Assembly (NCBI GenBank): GCA_009829735.1
Contig: CM020618.1
Span: 3,284,882 to 3,348,881 of the forward strand
Length of the DNA stretch: 64,000 nt
Reading direction: 5' to 3'
Source: Pyropia yezoensis
Taxonomy: Eukaryota; Rhodophyta; Bangiophyceae; Bangiales; Bangiaceae
Below the pieces are notes generated by a model. That model did not search any database, was not told the origin of the DNA, and saw only the letters and a list, made by a program, of their open reading frames with translations. A program made the translations under genes and the position numbers. Shown here one piece after another: positions 44,387 to 54,400 of the stretch (the stretch's first letter is position 1; each line of letters starts with the position of its first letter).

Positions 44387-45136
44387 ATCCCAGTGAGTTC
44401 CAAATCAGGATCCGAATATTCTTCCTCGGCTGTGGCGGCCGCGTCGGCATCCTCCGGCGCGACGGCCCGCAACACGGTGGCCACGTCACGTGGAAACCCT
44501 GAGACCCGCGCACCCCCGACGACCCGCGCACCCCCGACGATCCGCGGCGCTGGTACAGCGCGCGGCTCGTCGGCACGCGGCAGTCCGTCGGCACGCGGCC
44601 CCGTGGGAGGGCACCACCACCCGGGGGCACGCAGCCCCCCGGCGGGCGCCTTTTCCACCTCCACCCAGGCGGCCCCCCCGCACCTGTCCCTGCTGGGGAG
44701 GACCCCCTTCAAGCCTCCCCCCTCGGGCAAGGGCAAGCGCCCTGCCTCGGCGGGCACAGCGGCCCGGACGAACCGGCGCCTGCTGCTACCCCCGCAGGAG
44801 CCGGCGCGCCGTTTCATCGCACCGCCCCCCCCGCTGATTGGGCACATTAAGCCGACCACCGCGCGGGCGGTGGAACAGCGCGAACAGCGCCGAATCGCCA
44901 AGGCCCGCCGCATCCCACCAGGCACACACCAGTGTAAGCCCTGCGATGTGACGTGCAACAGCCTATCGGTGTTGCGCGACCATCGCAACTCACGTCGGCA
45001 TCGCAATACTGTCAACCGCCCCTCCACTCTCCCACGCTGCGATCCCTGTGGGCGTGAATTTGATTCGGTAGTTCAATTTGAAAGCCACTTGCGTGGCAAG
45101 GCGCACCACCGCCAGCTGGGGCGGGGCACCGATTGA
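44387..45136 (+). CDS. Zinc-finger ORF upstream of gag in element E
   Basis: About 248 codons are open with no in-frame ATG; the usable start would be non-AUG (GTG at 44393) or would come from splicing. A Ser/Ala/Arg/Pro-rich N-terminal half is followed by two zinc fingers near the C-terminus: CKPC-x12-H-x5-H (about 44935-45005) and CDPC-x12-H-x5-H (about 45040-45110). The C-x2-C-x12-H-x5-H spacing is that of the U1/matrin/JAZ class, often RNA-binding, double-stranded RNA in some members. It lies between the 5' LTR and gag, an unusual place for an extra gene. The opposite strand is also open (44152-45027) but lacks domains. A role in RNA handling or in countering host silencing is speculation. 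Confidence 0.62.
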   Translation: MPVSSKSGSEYSSSAVAAASASSGATARNTVATSRGNPETRAPPTTRAPPTIRGAGTARGSSARGSPSARGPVGGHHHPGARSPPAGAFSTSTQAAPPHLSLLGRTPFKPPPSGKGKRPASAGTAARTNRRLLLPPQEPARRFIAPPPPLIGHIKPTTARAVEQREQRRIAKARRIPPGTHQCKPCDVTCNSLSVLRDHRNSRRHRNTVNRPSTLPRCDPCGREFDSVVQFESHLRGKAHHRQLGRGTD

Positions 45137-45479
45137 CAACCTCCATTGATCTACCGTGAGAGCCCGATTTTCCCCCTATGATCTCCCCCCCGCGTGAGAA
45201 TCCGACGAGACCGACTCGGGCCCGAGCGCGGAAGCCGACCGAAAATCCGATTGCGCGCCCTCGAGCGATTTGCTTGTGATTGGATTTAACGAAATAGTGT
45301 TGCACGCTCTTGATCTCGTCACCGCGATCCCTCGGCACTTGACCAATTGTCGCGCGCCACTACGTTGCTTGACCAAATTTCTTACACAAATCTATCCGGA
45401 GCTCGACTGGGCATTTCCTGTCAGTCCAGGGCGCTCTGTCCTGTGAAATTGTAACTTCTGGAGTTAGCTCCTGGAAACG

Positions 45480-46358
45480 ATGGACCCCTCGAGTATTGCT
45501 GGCGGGACCCCGGTCACTTCTGGGTCGACATCCGGCACCCCCAGTGTCGAAGCATGGAATCAGCTTACGACATTTGTGACGCAAATGCGTGACGAGCTCG
45601 AGGCACACAAGGTGGAATTGGAAGACACGAAGCAGCAGCTCGCCGAGACCAAGGCGAAAGCAGCCCGCGAGACCGCAAAACCCGCGCGGCCGAACAAGCC
45701 CGGGCTTTTCTCTGGCAAACCCGGGACCATTGAAGCGTGGTGCTCCCACATGGACTCCTACGTCCGGCTGAGTGAACCCGCCGAAGCGTGTCGTGTCGCT
45801 TGCACCTATCTCGATGGAGAAGCGTTCAACTGGTGGCATACCTATAGTCAGACTACAGACGTTTCGAGCTGGGACGCCTTCCGTGCTGCACTCATCCGGC
45901 GCTTCAGTCCCCTGAACAAGACGCAGGCGGCACTGGACAAGCTGCACGCATGGCAACAGATTAAGGACGTCGGGACGTTTAACAAGACTTTCCTGAGCGT
46001 CGTCGTGGACATCCCAGACATCATTGAAGCGGAAAAGATTGACCGCTACACGCGAGGTCTGAAGCGGGACATCTGGCAGGCACTGTGCCTCAAGAACTAC
46101 ACTGAACTCGAGCCTCTAATGACAGACGCCCTGCGCGTAGAAGCTGCCAAGGCTGGAGCCTCGCGCTTCACGAACAACCTCAGCAGCACCTCTGGGAAGC
46201 CGTCTGCGACGGGGGTCGTCCCCATGGACATTTCCAGCATCAAGGTCGAGAAGCTCACGCCCGAGGAGCGCCAGCGCTGTATGCGCGAGGGACTCTGCCT
46301 CCGCTGTCGCGAAAAGGGGCACCTGGCGAAGGACTGCCCAAAAGGCCAGCGGAACTGA
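45480..46358 (+). CDS. gag: Gag polyprotein of element E
   Basis: 292 residues and intact, starting at ATG 45480. A short N-terminus leads to a coiled-coil-like stretch (RDELEAHKVELEDTKQQLAE, about 35-60). A classic retrotransposon gag domain follows (FSGKPGTIEAW, YLDGEAFNWWHTY, WDAFRAALIRRF), then a CCHC knuckle (CLRC-x4-H-x4-C, about residues 275-288). It is not related at a glance to the Gags of A-D. The pol frame is -1, reached at CCCAAAA inside the knuckle end. Confidence 0.93.
   Translation: MDPSSIAGGTPVTSGSTSGTPSVEAWNQLTTFVTQMRDELEAHKVELEDTKQQLAETKAKAARETAKPARPNKPGLFSGKPGTIEAWCSHMDSYVRLSEPAEACRVACTYLDGEAFNWWHTYSQTTDVSSWDAFRAALIRRFSPLNKTQAALDKLHAWQQIKDVGTFNKTFLSVVVDIPDIIEAEKIDRYTRGLKRDIWQALCLKNYTELEPLMTDALRVEAAKAGASRFTNNLSSTSGKPSATGVVPMDISSIKVEKLTPEERQRCMREGLCLRCREKGHLAKDCPKGQRN
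46337..46343 (+). promoter_or_regulatory. Possible -1 frameshift heptamer CCCAAAA, element E
   Basis: Phased C CCA AAA in the gag frame, five codons before the TGA stop. The -1 frame reads CCC AAA AGG and is open into pol. It fits the slippery X XXY YYZ pattern, but CCC is a weaker slip codon than GGG at the A-D sites. Confidence 0.5.
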
Positions 46359-49300
46359 AGCAGCAACCGTCGTCAACAACGGTGATAGATGCTCCTTTGG
46401 TTCCGGAAAACAAATCGTCACCCTTTGAAGGCCCGCGTCTCGGGCTACTGCTTTCTACTGCTTCTGTCAATGGCCATGTTGTAAAGGTGCTGTTCGACGA
46501 CGGGTCTCCCATCAACGTCGTCTCCAGGCGCCTCATGAAAACCCTGAATGTCAAGACCACTGAAACGGACTTCGCGGCAAACATGCCCGATGGACGTTCC
46601 CATGTACTCGCTGAAACCATTGAACCCTTAGAGATTCACATCGGCCTTTACCAAGAACGACTACGGTTCGCCGTATGCGACCTCAGTGCGTACGACGCTA
46701 TCCTCGGTAAGAAATGGCGCGATGACAAGGGCGCCAAGATCAACAACAAGAAGAACAAGATATCCTTTAAGTTCAACCACAAGAATATTTCTATCACCGC
46801 CTCCCTCAAGAAACCGGAGGGCCTCATTAGCCGGCAACGACTCGCACGTGACCTCATCCAAAGGACCCCTGTATTCGCCATCTACCTGCAGTCTAAAGAC
46901 CCCTCAAGCAGCTTTGACATCAACTCCATCATTATGGGAGAAGCTGAAGACAAAAATGAAGTCCAACAGATTCTCAAGGAGTACGCTGACGTCTTCCCGG
47001 CTGAGCTTCTGGACGGACTCCCTCCCGAGCGTACTCACAAGTTTAGCATCAAGCTGACCGACGACGCTGAACCACGTCGCAGCGGTATTTACCGCCTCTC
47101 CGAGTGGGAACTCGATGAACTCAAGACGCAACTTGCGACCCAGATTCGGAAGGGATTCATCCAGCCAAGTGCCTCACCATGGGGCTGCTCCGTTCTATTT
47201 GCGGCGAAGAAGGACGGCGGCTGGCGGATGTGCATCGACTACCGAGCATTGCACAAGGCCACCATCAAGAATGCGTATCCTCTACCACGTATCGATGACA
47301 TCTTTGATCAACTACGAAAGGCCAAGTATTTTACGAAGATTGACCTCCGCTCTGGCTACCATCAGATCCGGCTGGACCCTGACACCATCCCATTGACGGC
47401 GTTAGGGACCAAGTATGGATTCTACGAGTTTACTGTGCTACCCTTCGGACTGACGAACGCCCCCGCAGTCTTCATGAACTTGATGAACGATGTGTTCAGA
47501 CCCTACCTGTACGACTTCATCTGCGTCTACTTAGACGACATTTTGGTCTACAGCGAAACCGACGAGGATCATCTCAAGCACCTGAGAAAAACCCTGGCCA
47601 AGCTACGAGACCACAAGCTTTACGCCAAGGAAAGTAAGTGCCAATTCGCTCGAACCACTGTCGATTACCTCGGCCACGTCATATCTGACGCAGGCTTTTC
47701 CATGGAGGACCAGAAGGTCCAAGCCATTCGGACGTGGCCAACCCCCGAGAGCAAGAAGGACGTGTAGTCCTTCCTCGGTATGGTCAACTTCTATCGCCGA
47801 TTTATCAAGGGAATGGCCGCAGTTGCTACCACTCTTACGAGGTTGACGGGGAAGGTCGACTTGGAGTGGACGCCGGACGCCCAAAAAGCCTTCGAGCAGC
47901 TGCGGACTCTGAAAACAAGTGCACCGGTACTAAGGCCGTTTGACAAACGATATCCCATCTACGTGTCTACTGATGCCAGCGGGTATGCTATTGGCGCAGT
48001 CCTCGAACGAGACGACGGAAAGGGACGGCGTCCAGTGGCATTCTTCTCCCTGACCTTGAATATCCACGAACAACGCTACAGCATCCGCGAACGTGAGCTG
48101 CTCGCAGTGGTTTAAGCCATCCGGCACCGGCGCTGCTACCTCCACGGAAGACCCTTTGAGGTCCATACCGACCACGAGTCCCTGAGATACCTGCGAACCC
48201 AAGAAAGGCTGAACGACCGCCAAGTCAAGTGACTTGAACTTCTGGACCAATTCCAGCTCAAGATTGTCCCGATCAAAGGCATCTCCAACGCCGTAGCTGA
48301 TGCCCTTTCCAGGCAACCCCAAGATGCCTCTGACAAGTACGAACCCAACCAAGATCTCCTTAGTCGAGTGCTGACCAAGACCATTGACGAAACCCTCAAG
48401 AAAACTGAAATCAACAACCTCATGACCATCAACCAAAGTGATCAAGACCTTGCGACCCTAGAACAAGAGTACAAAGCGGACCCCGAATTTGCCGACCTAG
48501 CCAAGGACCCGGAATCTCCCTACCGGTTTCATATGAGGTTGTTGAAACGAGGTGACCGTACGTGCATCCCCGCTGGTACTCTACGTCAAAGACTCCTCCA
48601 CGACTACCATGACGTCCCGTGCGAAGGGCACATGGGAGTGAAGAAAACCACCAAGGCCGTTGCTTCCAATTACTACTGGAAGTCTATGCGGCAGGACATC
48701 CAAAGATACGTACAATCATGTGATTCGTGCCAGCGGAATAAGGCTAGCACTCATTCACCTCTGGGTCATCTCAAACCACTCGAGCCCCCAAGCCAAAGAT
48801 GGGCAAGTGTCTCCATGGACTTTATCACCCCACTGCCACTGACACCACGAGGCCACAACGGCATTTATGTCGTTGTTGACCGACTCACCAAGATGATTCG
48901 CCTGGCACCAATGAAGCCGGAATGTACAGCGCCGGTCACAGCTCAGCTTTACCACGATCACGTCTATCGCAACCACGACCTACCTCAAGAAGTCGTCTGT
49001 GACCGCGACCCCATCTTTTTCTTCAACTTCTGGCGGTCACTGAAGAAGAACCTCAAGGTCAAGATCAAAGCCTCATCGGCCTACCACCCGCAGACGGACG
49101 GCCAAACTGAGATTATGAACAAGAAAATTGAAGAAATCCTCAGAAACTTCGTCAACCATCATCAAGGCAACTGGGATCTTTTCCTCGTTGGCGCGGAAGT
49201 TGCGTACAACCGGTCACCTAATGCCGTAACCACGTACTCTCCATTATTCTTGAACTACGGGTTTAAACCAAGGACCGTGCCTATGGACATCCTCGACAGC

Positions 49301-49873
49301 AGGGACTCAAATCTTCCTGCTGTGTCGGATTGGCTATCCAGCCTCCACGATGCTCAAAAGACGGCTATCGCCGCCATCAAGAGCGCCAATGAGACGCGCG
49401 CGGCGTACGCAAACCGTCATCGCCGACCATGCACAATCGCTGTGGGCGACCACGTACTCCTCAGCACCGAGAACCTCTTGCCCGACGCTTTTCAAGGCGC
49501 TCGTAAGCTGATGCCCAAATACTCCGGACCCTACAAAGTCACGGAGAGCATCAATGACGTCACGTTCCGTCTCGATCTTCCTCAAGCTGTCCTCGATCGC
49601 AAAGTTCACGACGCCTTCCATGCCAGCCTCCTGAAGCCGTACCGCGCGGATCCGTATGGTCGACTTCCTCCCGCTCCACCCCCGGTTGCATGTCCGGATG
49701 GCTCGGTCGAGTATGAAGTGGACTCCATTATACGGTCACGAAAGCGCCGTGGACGACTGCAGTACCTCGTCAAATGGAAAGGCTGCGACATCAGCAAGAA
49801 CTCTTGGCTGACAAAGCAAGACCTTGTGAACGCCCCTGAAGTTTTAGACACGTTTCTTCGACGCGCGTCCTAA
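46344..49873 (+). pseudogene. pol: Pol polyprotein of element E with three in-frame stops
   Basis: Protease with an unusual DDGS in place of D(S/T)G (LFDDGSPINVVS near 46494), reverse transcriptase (MCIDYRALHKAT, YLDDILVYS near 47530), RNase H (VSTDASGYAIGAVL, RYSIRERELLAVV), integrase (HHCC finger CDSCQRNK, MDFITPLP, CDRDPIF, QTDGQTE) and a C-terminal chromodomain (YEVDSII...YLVKWKGCDISKNSWLTKQDL, about 49713-49830). One frame to 49873, with TAG at 47765-47767, TAA at 48113-48115 and TGA at 48230-48232. The third, and probably the second, replace a conserved Trp. Given the nearly identical LTRs, these stops arose recently or the copy was mobilised in trans. Confidence 0.92.
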
Positions 49874-49884
49874 GGGGGGGGAGG
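49872..49884 (+). promoter_or_regulatory. Polypurine tract of element E
   Basis: AAGGGGGGGGAGG directly precedes the 3' LTR, right after the pol stop. Confidence 0.85.
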
Positions 49885-50805
49885 TGGAAGGATTTGCCCC
49901 TTAAATCCCCACCCGGAACCCAGGGGATATGGACTGGGACCTCTCCTTACATGTCCGGCCCCGATAACTCCCCCCAAGACACATCAATTCCCCACTACCC
50001 TGGGCGACACCACGCTGTATCCCCGACATTTTGCGGACGTCGGCCGACCGCACGAAAGCCGCCGTCAACGCACTGTCGGAACCCTGTCATGGACGTCGAA
50101 ACTCGACAGCGAGGAGCGAGTGACATCGTCCACCAACCACGGGCGGACATCCCCGTCTGTGCTGCCTGAATTTTATTCTCTGCGCTGCTTGAAAGCTGGC
50201 ATCAAGGACCAGTCACATGATTCACCGACACTGAGGACGCCGCACATCCTCGCTGGCGGCTGAGTGCGATATGACTGGCTCGCCGGCTTTTGGATTGATT
50301 GAATTTGGCCTTGCTGGCCCTTACAGCCAGTCGGACCTTCTGGCCGACGGGCGTGTGGAGCCGGCTGGTGGGGCGCGCTGGGCGCCATCCACGGGACCTC
50401 CTTCGTTTCGGGCGAACTGGGGCTGCACTCCTTTAGTGTGCACGCCCGCCCATGCTTTGTTCTGAGAGACATGCTTTGTTTTTGGACCGTTCTGTGCCTA
50501 CCGGCGGTGCGATGGGGAAACGCATGCTTTGGGGCACCTCGGGTGCCCCGACGCGAGTATACAATGCGTGGATGTCGGCGCCACCGGGGGAGACGAGAGG
50601 GGCAACCACAGACACAGACCAAAGACACTGTTAACCTTTTGTACCCTCGATCCCCACCGACGTCGCGCCCATCTTCTTCCCCAGACCCACCCCCGTCGAG
50701 ACCACCGTCCTCTTCCCCGTGCCCCGCCGCCCCATTGGCTCGCAGGGCCCGCTGACACCCCCACGAGTACGTTGAGGGCTCCCCGGTTTTAGGTGGGTCC
50801 TCACA
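49885..50805 (+). repeat. 3' LTR of element E
   Basis: 921 bp matching 43236-44156 with five substitutions, one of them at the third base (TGG against TGT), which slightly changes the terminal inverted repeat. Confidence 0.95.
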
Positions 50806-50810
50806 CCGAC
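50806..50810. repeat. Target-site duplication CCGAC, right copy
   Basis: Matches 43231-43235. Removing E plus one copy restores the gag D frame exactly. Confidence 0.92.
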
Positions 50811-51416
50811 CGTACGTACCAGCAGTTGGTTACTTTTACTGCGGGCAAGTACAAGGCAGCCACGGACGTTATTAAGATGGCCCGAGGGTCCTCTTCGAAT
50901 AAGGCTGGTCCCTCTGTTTCCGCCCGCAGGCCTACTGATTTTCGGGCTAAGCCCACCCCGGACCCGTCACCGTTAATGGCAGTCAATCCCATGGGCCCCT
51001 CGACGATCCTTAAGGGCCCCCTTGACAAGAAAACTGAGAAGAACGGGTCGGGCCAAGTGTTTGGGTTCAAGGGATCCACGCCCCAGTTCGTGGGGGTACG
51101 TACCATGGATAGCCGGCGCCCGTACCGTTGTTACCTTTGCTGGGAACCGGGCCACATGGCCCATCAATATTCCATGTTATCCGAGGCCCAACGGAAAGCG
51201 GCTATCCAGGCCCGGGACTCGTTCCTTGCGGCTACTCGGGGCCGGAGCCAGAGTACCGAGGTCAAGCCCAACGCGGACCGTCAGTTTTATCGCCAGATAC
51301 GTGTTGCCATGGTCCAGGCTCTGTGTGAATGGATCAACTTGTCGGATGATGAGGCGGACCAAGTGTGCCATGTTACCGTCGGATCCCAGGAGCCGGGACC
51401 CTCGGGAAAAGAGTAA
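50811..51416 (+). pseudogene. gag: Gag of element D, 3' fragment
   Basis: It continues Gag D after the E insertion: YQQLVTFTAGKYKAA as in Gag A (FQQLMAYTQGKYRQA), a linker, then the zinc knuckle CYLC-x4-H-x4 followed by Tyr where Cys is expected (one G-to-A change). It ends Gly-Lys-Glu-TAA over a GGGAAAA heptamer. The ORF that appears to start at 50793 begins in the LTR and is an artefact. Confidence 0.87.
51404..51410 (+). promoter_or_regulatory. -1 frameshift heptamer GGGAAAA, element D
   Basis: Phased G GGA AAA in the gag frame, one GAG codon before TAA. The -1 frame (GGG AAA AGA GTA ACG) leads into pol. Same position relative to the stop as in A and C. Confidence 0.75.
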
Positions 51417-54400
51417 CGGGGGGCGGATCCAAAAGGTCCCCTCCCCATCGTCGGGACAGTACCTGCTCGTTTGCAACCAAGCTGGGGTTCTCGAAGATCT
51501 TCAAGGGCCCCATTGTACCTGTTCGTTCTGAGTCTCCTATTGTTTTGCCCACCCCTTGTTCCTGTCTACCCTCTTTGGCACGGCGGTCCAAGTCTGGGCT
51601 CCGATGTCGAATGGGAATGAAGAAGCCATATGGGTTCAAGGGCACCTTGCTTGTAATGCGTAAGAGGAACTTTGCTTTGAATGCTGTTGTACGTTAGGAC
51701 CAAGAGGACCCCAAGGAAGCGACGGCCGTTTTGGACACAGGTGCGGGACCCAGTGTGGTACGCGAGGACATCTTACCCTGTGGATGGCAACGATTGGCTT
51801 CTAGGGCTCCTAAGTCTACCCATGTTTGTGACGCGTCCGGGCAACTGCTCAAGGCCCGGGGAGTCTTGGAACTATCGGTCATTGTCAACGGGAAGCCGAT
51901 GGAGTTTGAGTTCCTTGTCGTCAGGGCCCTTTCTGTCCCATTGATTCTTGGGATGGATTGCCAAAAGGAACATGTCAAGGCTATCTACCCTGGGACCGAG
52001 TCGGTCCTTTGGATCCTTGGGTTCCTGTCCTACGCCAAGAGAAGCTGGGAGGGCATGGCTCAGAGCGCATTTCCTGTCAAGGGCAACCCTATCCGTCAAG
52101 ATCCCTCGGCCCTGTACCTGTCCAAGGGCGTCACTTTGGCTCCGCGGTCCCTACAAGCTGTTTAAGTCAAGTGCGGTACCAATGGGAAGTGTTCATTGTA
52201 CGAGAGGCCCCACAAGATGGCTAAGAAGGGGCTCCGTTTACACAACGCACTGGCTACGATACGGACCCGACGGGACTTTCGGATCCATGTTATGAACATC
52301 TCGGACCGGGCTGTCAACCTGCCCAAGAACTTTGCCGTTGGCGTGGCCATACCGTACGATGGTCCCGTGCTCGAGGTCCCTGCGGATTACTTGGCGGCCA
52401 CTAGTGAGGGGGCCGCACCACTTGTCACCCTGGGGCCAGAGCAAGGGAACCCGTTCAGCCAAGCGTCGGCACCGGAGGACGTGACTCCCAAGGGACCCGC
52501 CGGAACCACGGTCCCTAAGCCGGACACGACAGACAAGAAGCCTGACGGAACCCCGGTCCAGATGCCCAAGGTCGCGTATGATTTGATCCCGCCTGAGCTA
52601 CACCAGGCTGTTCGCGAACTTTTGGACCGTTACAAGGACCTATGGAACGGGCAACTGGGACGCATTGATGTGACCCCTCACCGGATTACCCTCAAGGAAG
52701 GGGCCAAGCCCATTCGGTCCCAACTGTACCGCACCGGGCTCCATCATCGGGACCTTATCAAGGAACAAGTGGAGAAGCAGACCCGGCTTGGGGTTATTGA
52801 ACCGTCCCAGGCTGAGTGGTCCTTTCCGGTTGTGTTGGTCCCGAAGGCCGATGGTACCTCTACGTTCTGTGTGGATTACCGGCGCTTGAACGAGGTCACG
52901 GTTAAGGATACCTACCCGTTACCGCGCATGGAGGATTGTACCGATTTCCTGGGAGAGGCTACCGTGTTTTCCATGCTGGACGCCAATTGTGGTTACTGGC
53001 AGATCCCTGTGGCTCCTGAGGACCAAGACAAGACTACGCTTCCTTGTCACGAAGGAACCTTCAGATACATCCGGCTCCCATTTGGTCTTACCAACGCCCC
53101 GGCTACGTTCCAGAGGGCCATTGATATGATCCTATCTGGGCTTAAGTGGAAGACGTGCCTTGTATACCTGGATGACATTATCGTGTTTTCCAAGGACCAT
53201 AAGGAGCACCTGGCCCATCTGGAAGAGATCTTCGGGTTACTGACTAGGGCCGGTGTTTCCCTCAAGGCTACCAAGTGCTTTTTGTTCCAGGATGAGGTTG
53301 AGTACCTCGGACACATTGTTGGTAAGGGTCAACTCCGCGTGAACGAGAAGAACCTGGTTGGGCTCCGGGAACCTAAGACCCCAAGGACCAAGAAGGACCT
53401 TCGCAGCTTCCTAGGGATGTGCAATGTGTACCGACGCTTTGTCAAGGACTACGCCAAGGTAGCCCGACCCCTATTGGCCAAGACTAGTACCAAGGTCCCA
53501 GACCCGTTACCACCGTTTACCCCTGCCCAGACGGACGCTTTTGAGGAGCTCAAGTACCGTCTGACCCATACTCCCGTTCTGGCTCTTCCGAAACGCACGG
53601 GTCAGTACATCGTGAATACGGATGCTAGCGCTACCCAGATCGGGTGCGTTTTGCTACAGGACCAAGGGGACGGGGCCTACAAGCCCGTGGGTTACTGGAG
53701 TCGTGTGCTGACTCCGGCTGAGTGTAACTACAGTACCACGGAACGTGAGTGTCTTGCTGTTGTTTGGGCTCTATTTCTGTTACGACCGTACCTTGAAGGG
53801 ACACGCTTTGTGGTACGAACGGACCATACGGCCCTGAAGTGGATGTTACATATGGACGGGGCCCATGGACGTTTGGCCCGCTGGCGCCTCCGGCTGGCCG
53901 AGTTCCAGTGTACCGTTGAGTCCCGTCCCGGGCACCATCATCTCGCAGCGGACTTTTTGTCACGCTTGGATACCACGGGACACGACAGGAGCCCTATAAC
54001 TGACGAGATACCCTCGCTGTTGACCTTGGCTAACTTTGTCACTGGTTGGACCCGGCCAAACTTCAAGACAGACACACGGTACCCTCCTCTGACAGTGGAC
54101 AGGATCCTCAAGGCCCAAGGTCAGGACCAGCGTTGCCAGGAACTACGAAAAGAGATGGACCAGAACGTGAACTCAAGGTACGGGGAAACGCCGGAAGGGT
54201 TACTGGTACGATTGGCTCCTCTTGACCGAGCGGTCCAGACCGTGGTCCCCAAGGCACTACAACAAGAGGTCCTAAGTTTGGAACATGAACCGGGACACGC
54301 AGGGCACCCAGGCATGAACACGATGTACACCTCTATGAGGCGGGTGTTTTACTGGGAGTCTATGGTGGCAGATGTGCACGCCTTTGTTTCCAACTGTACC

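Larger units (their letters stand above)
43236..50805 (+). mobile_element. Chromovirus E, complete insertion in gag of D
   Basis: 7570 bp: 921-bp LTRs (43236-44156, 49885-50805), an upstream zinc-finger ORF, gag, pol with chromodomain, and a polypurine tract before the 3' LTR. The flanking 5-bp duplication CCGAC and nearly identical LTRs (5 differences in 921) show a recent, unrearranged insertion. Despite that, pol has three in-frame stops. There is no TGG-type PBS directly after the 5' LTR. Confidence 0.95.

Noticed and set aside
44152..45027. Minus-strand ORF opposite the zinc-finger ORF of E
   Set aside because: No domain; its openness mirrors the GC-rich coding strand, where the two zinc fingers give a clear reason to prefer plus.
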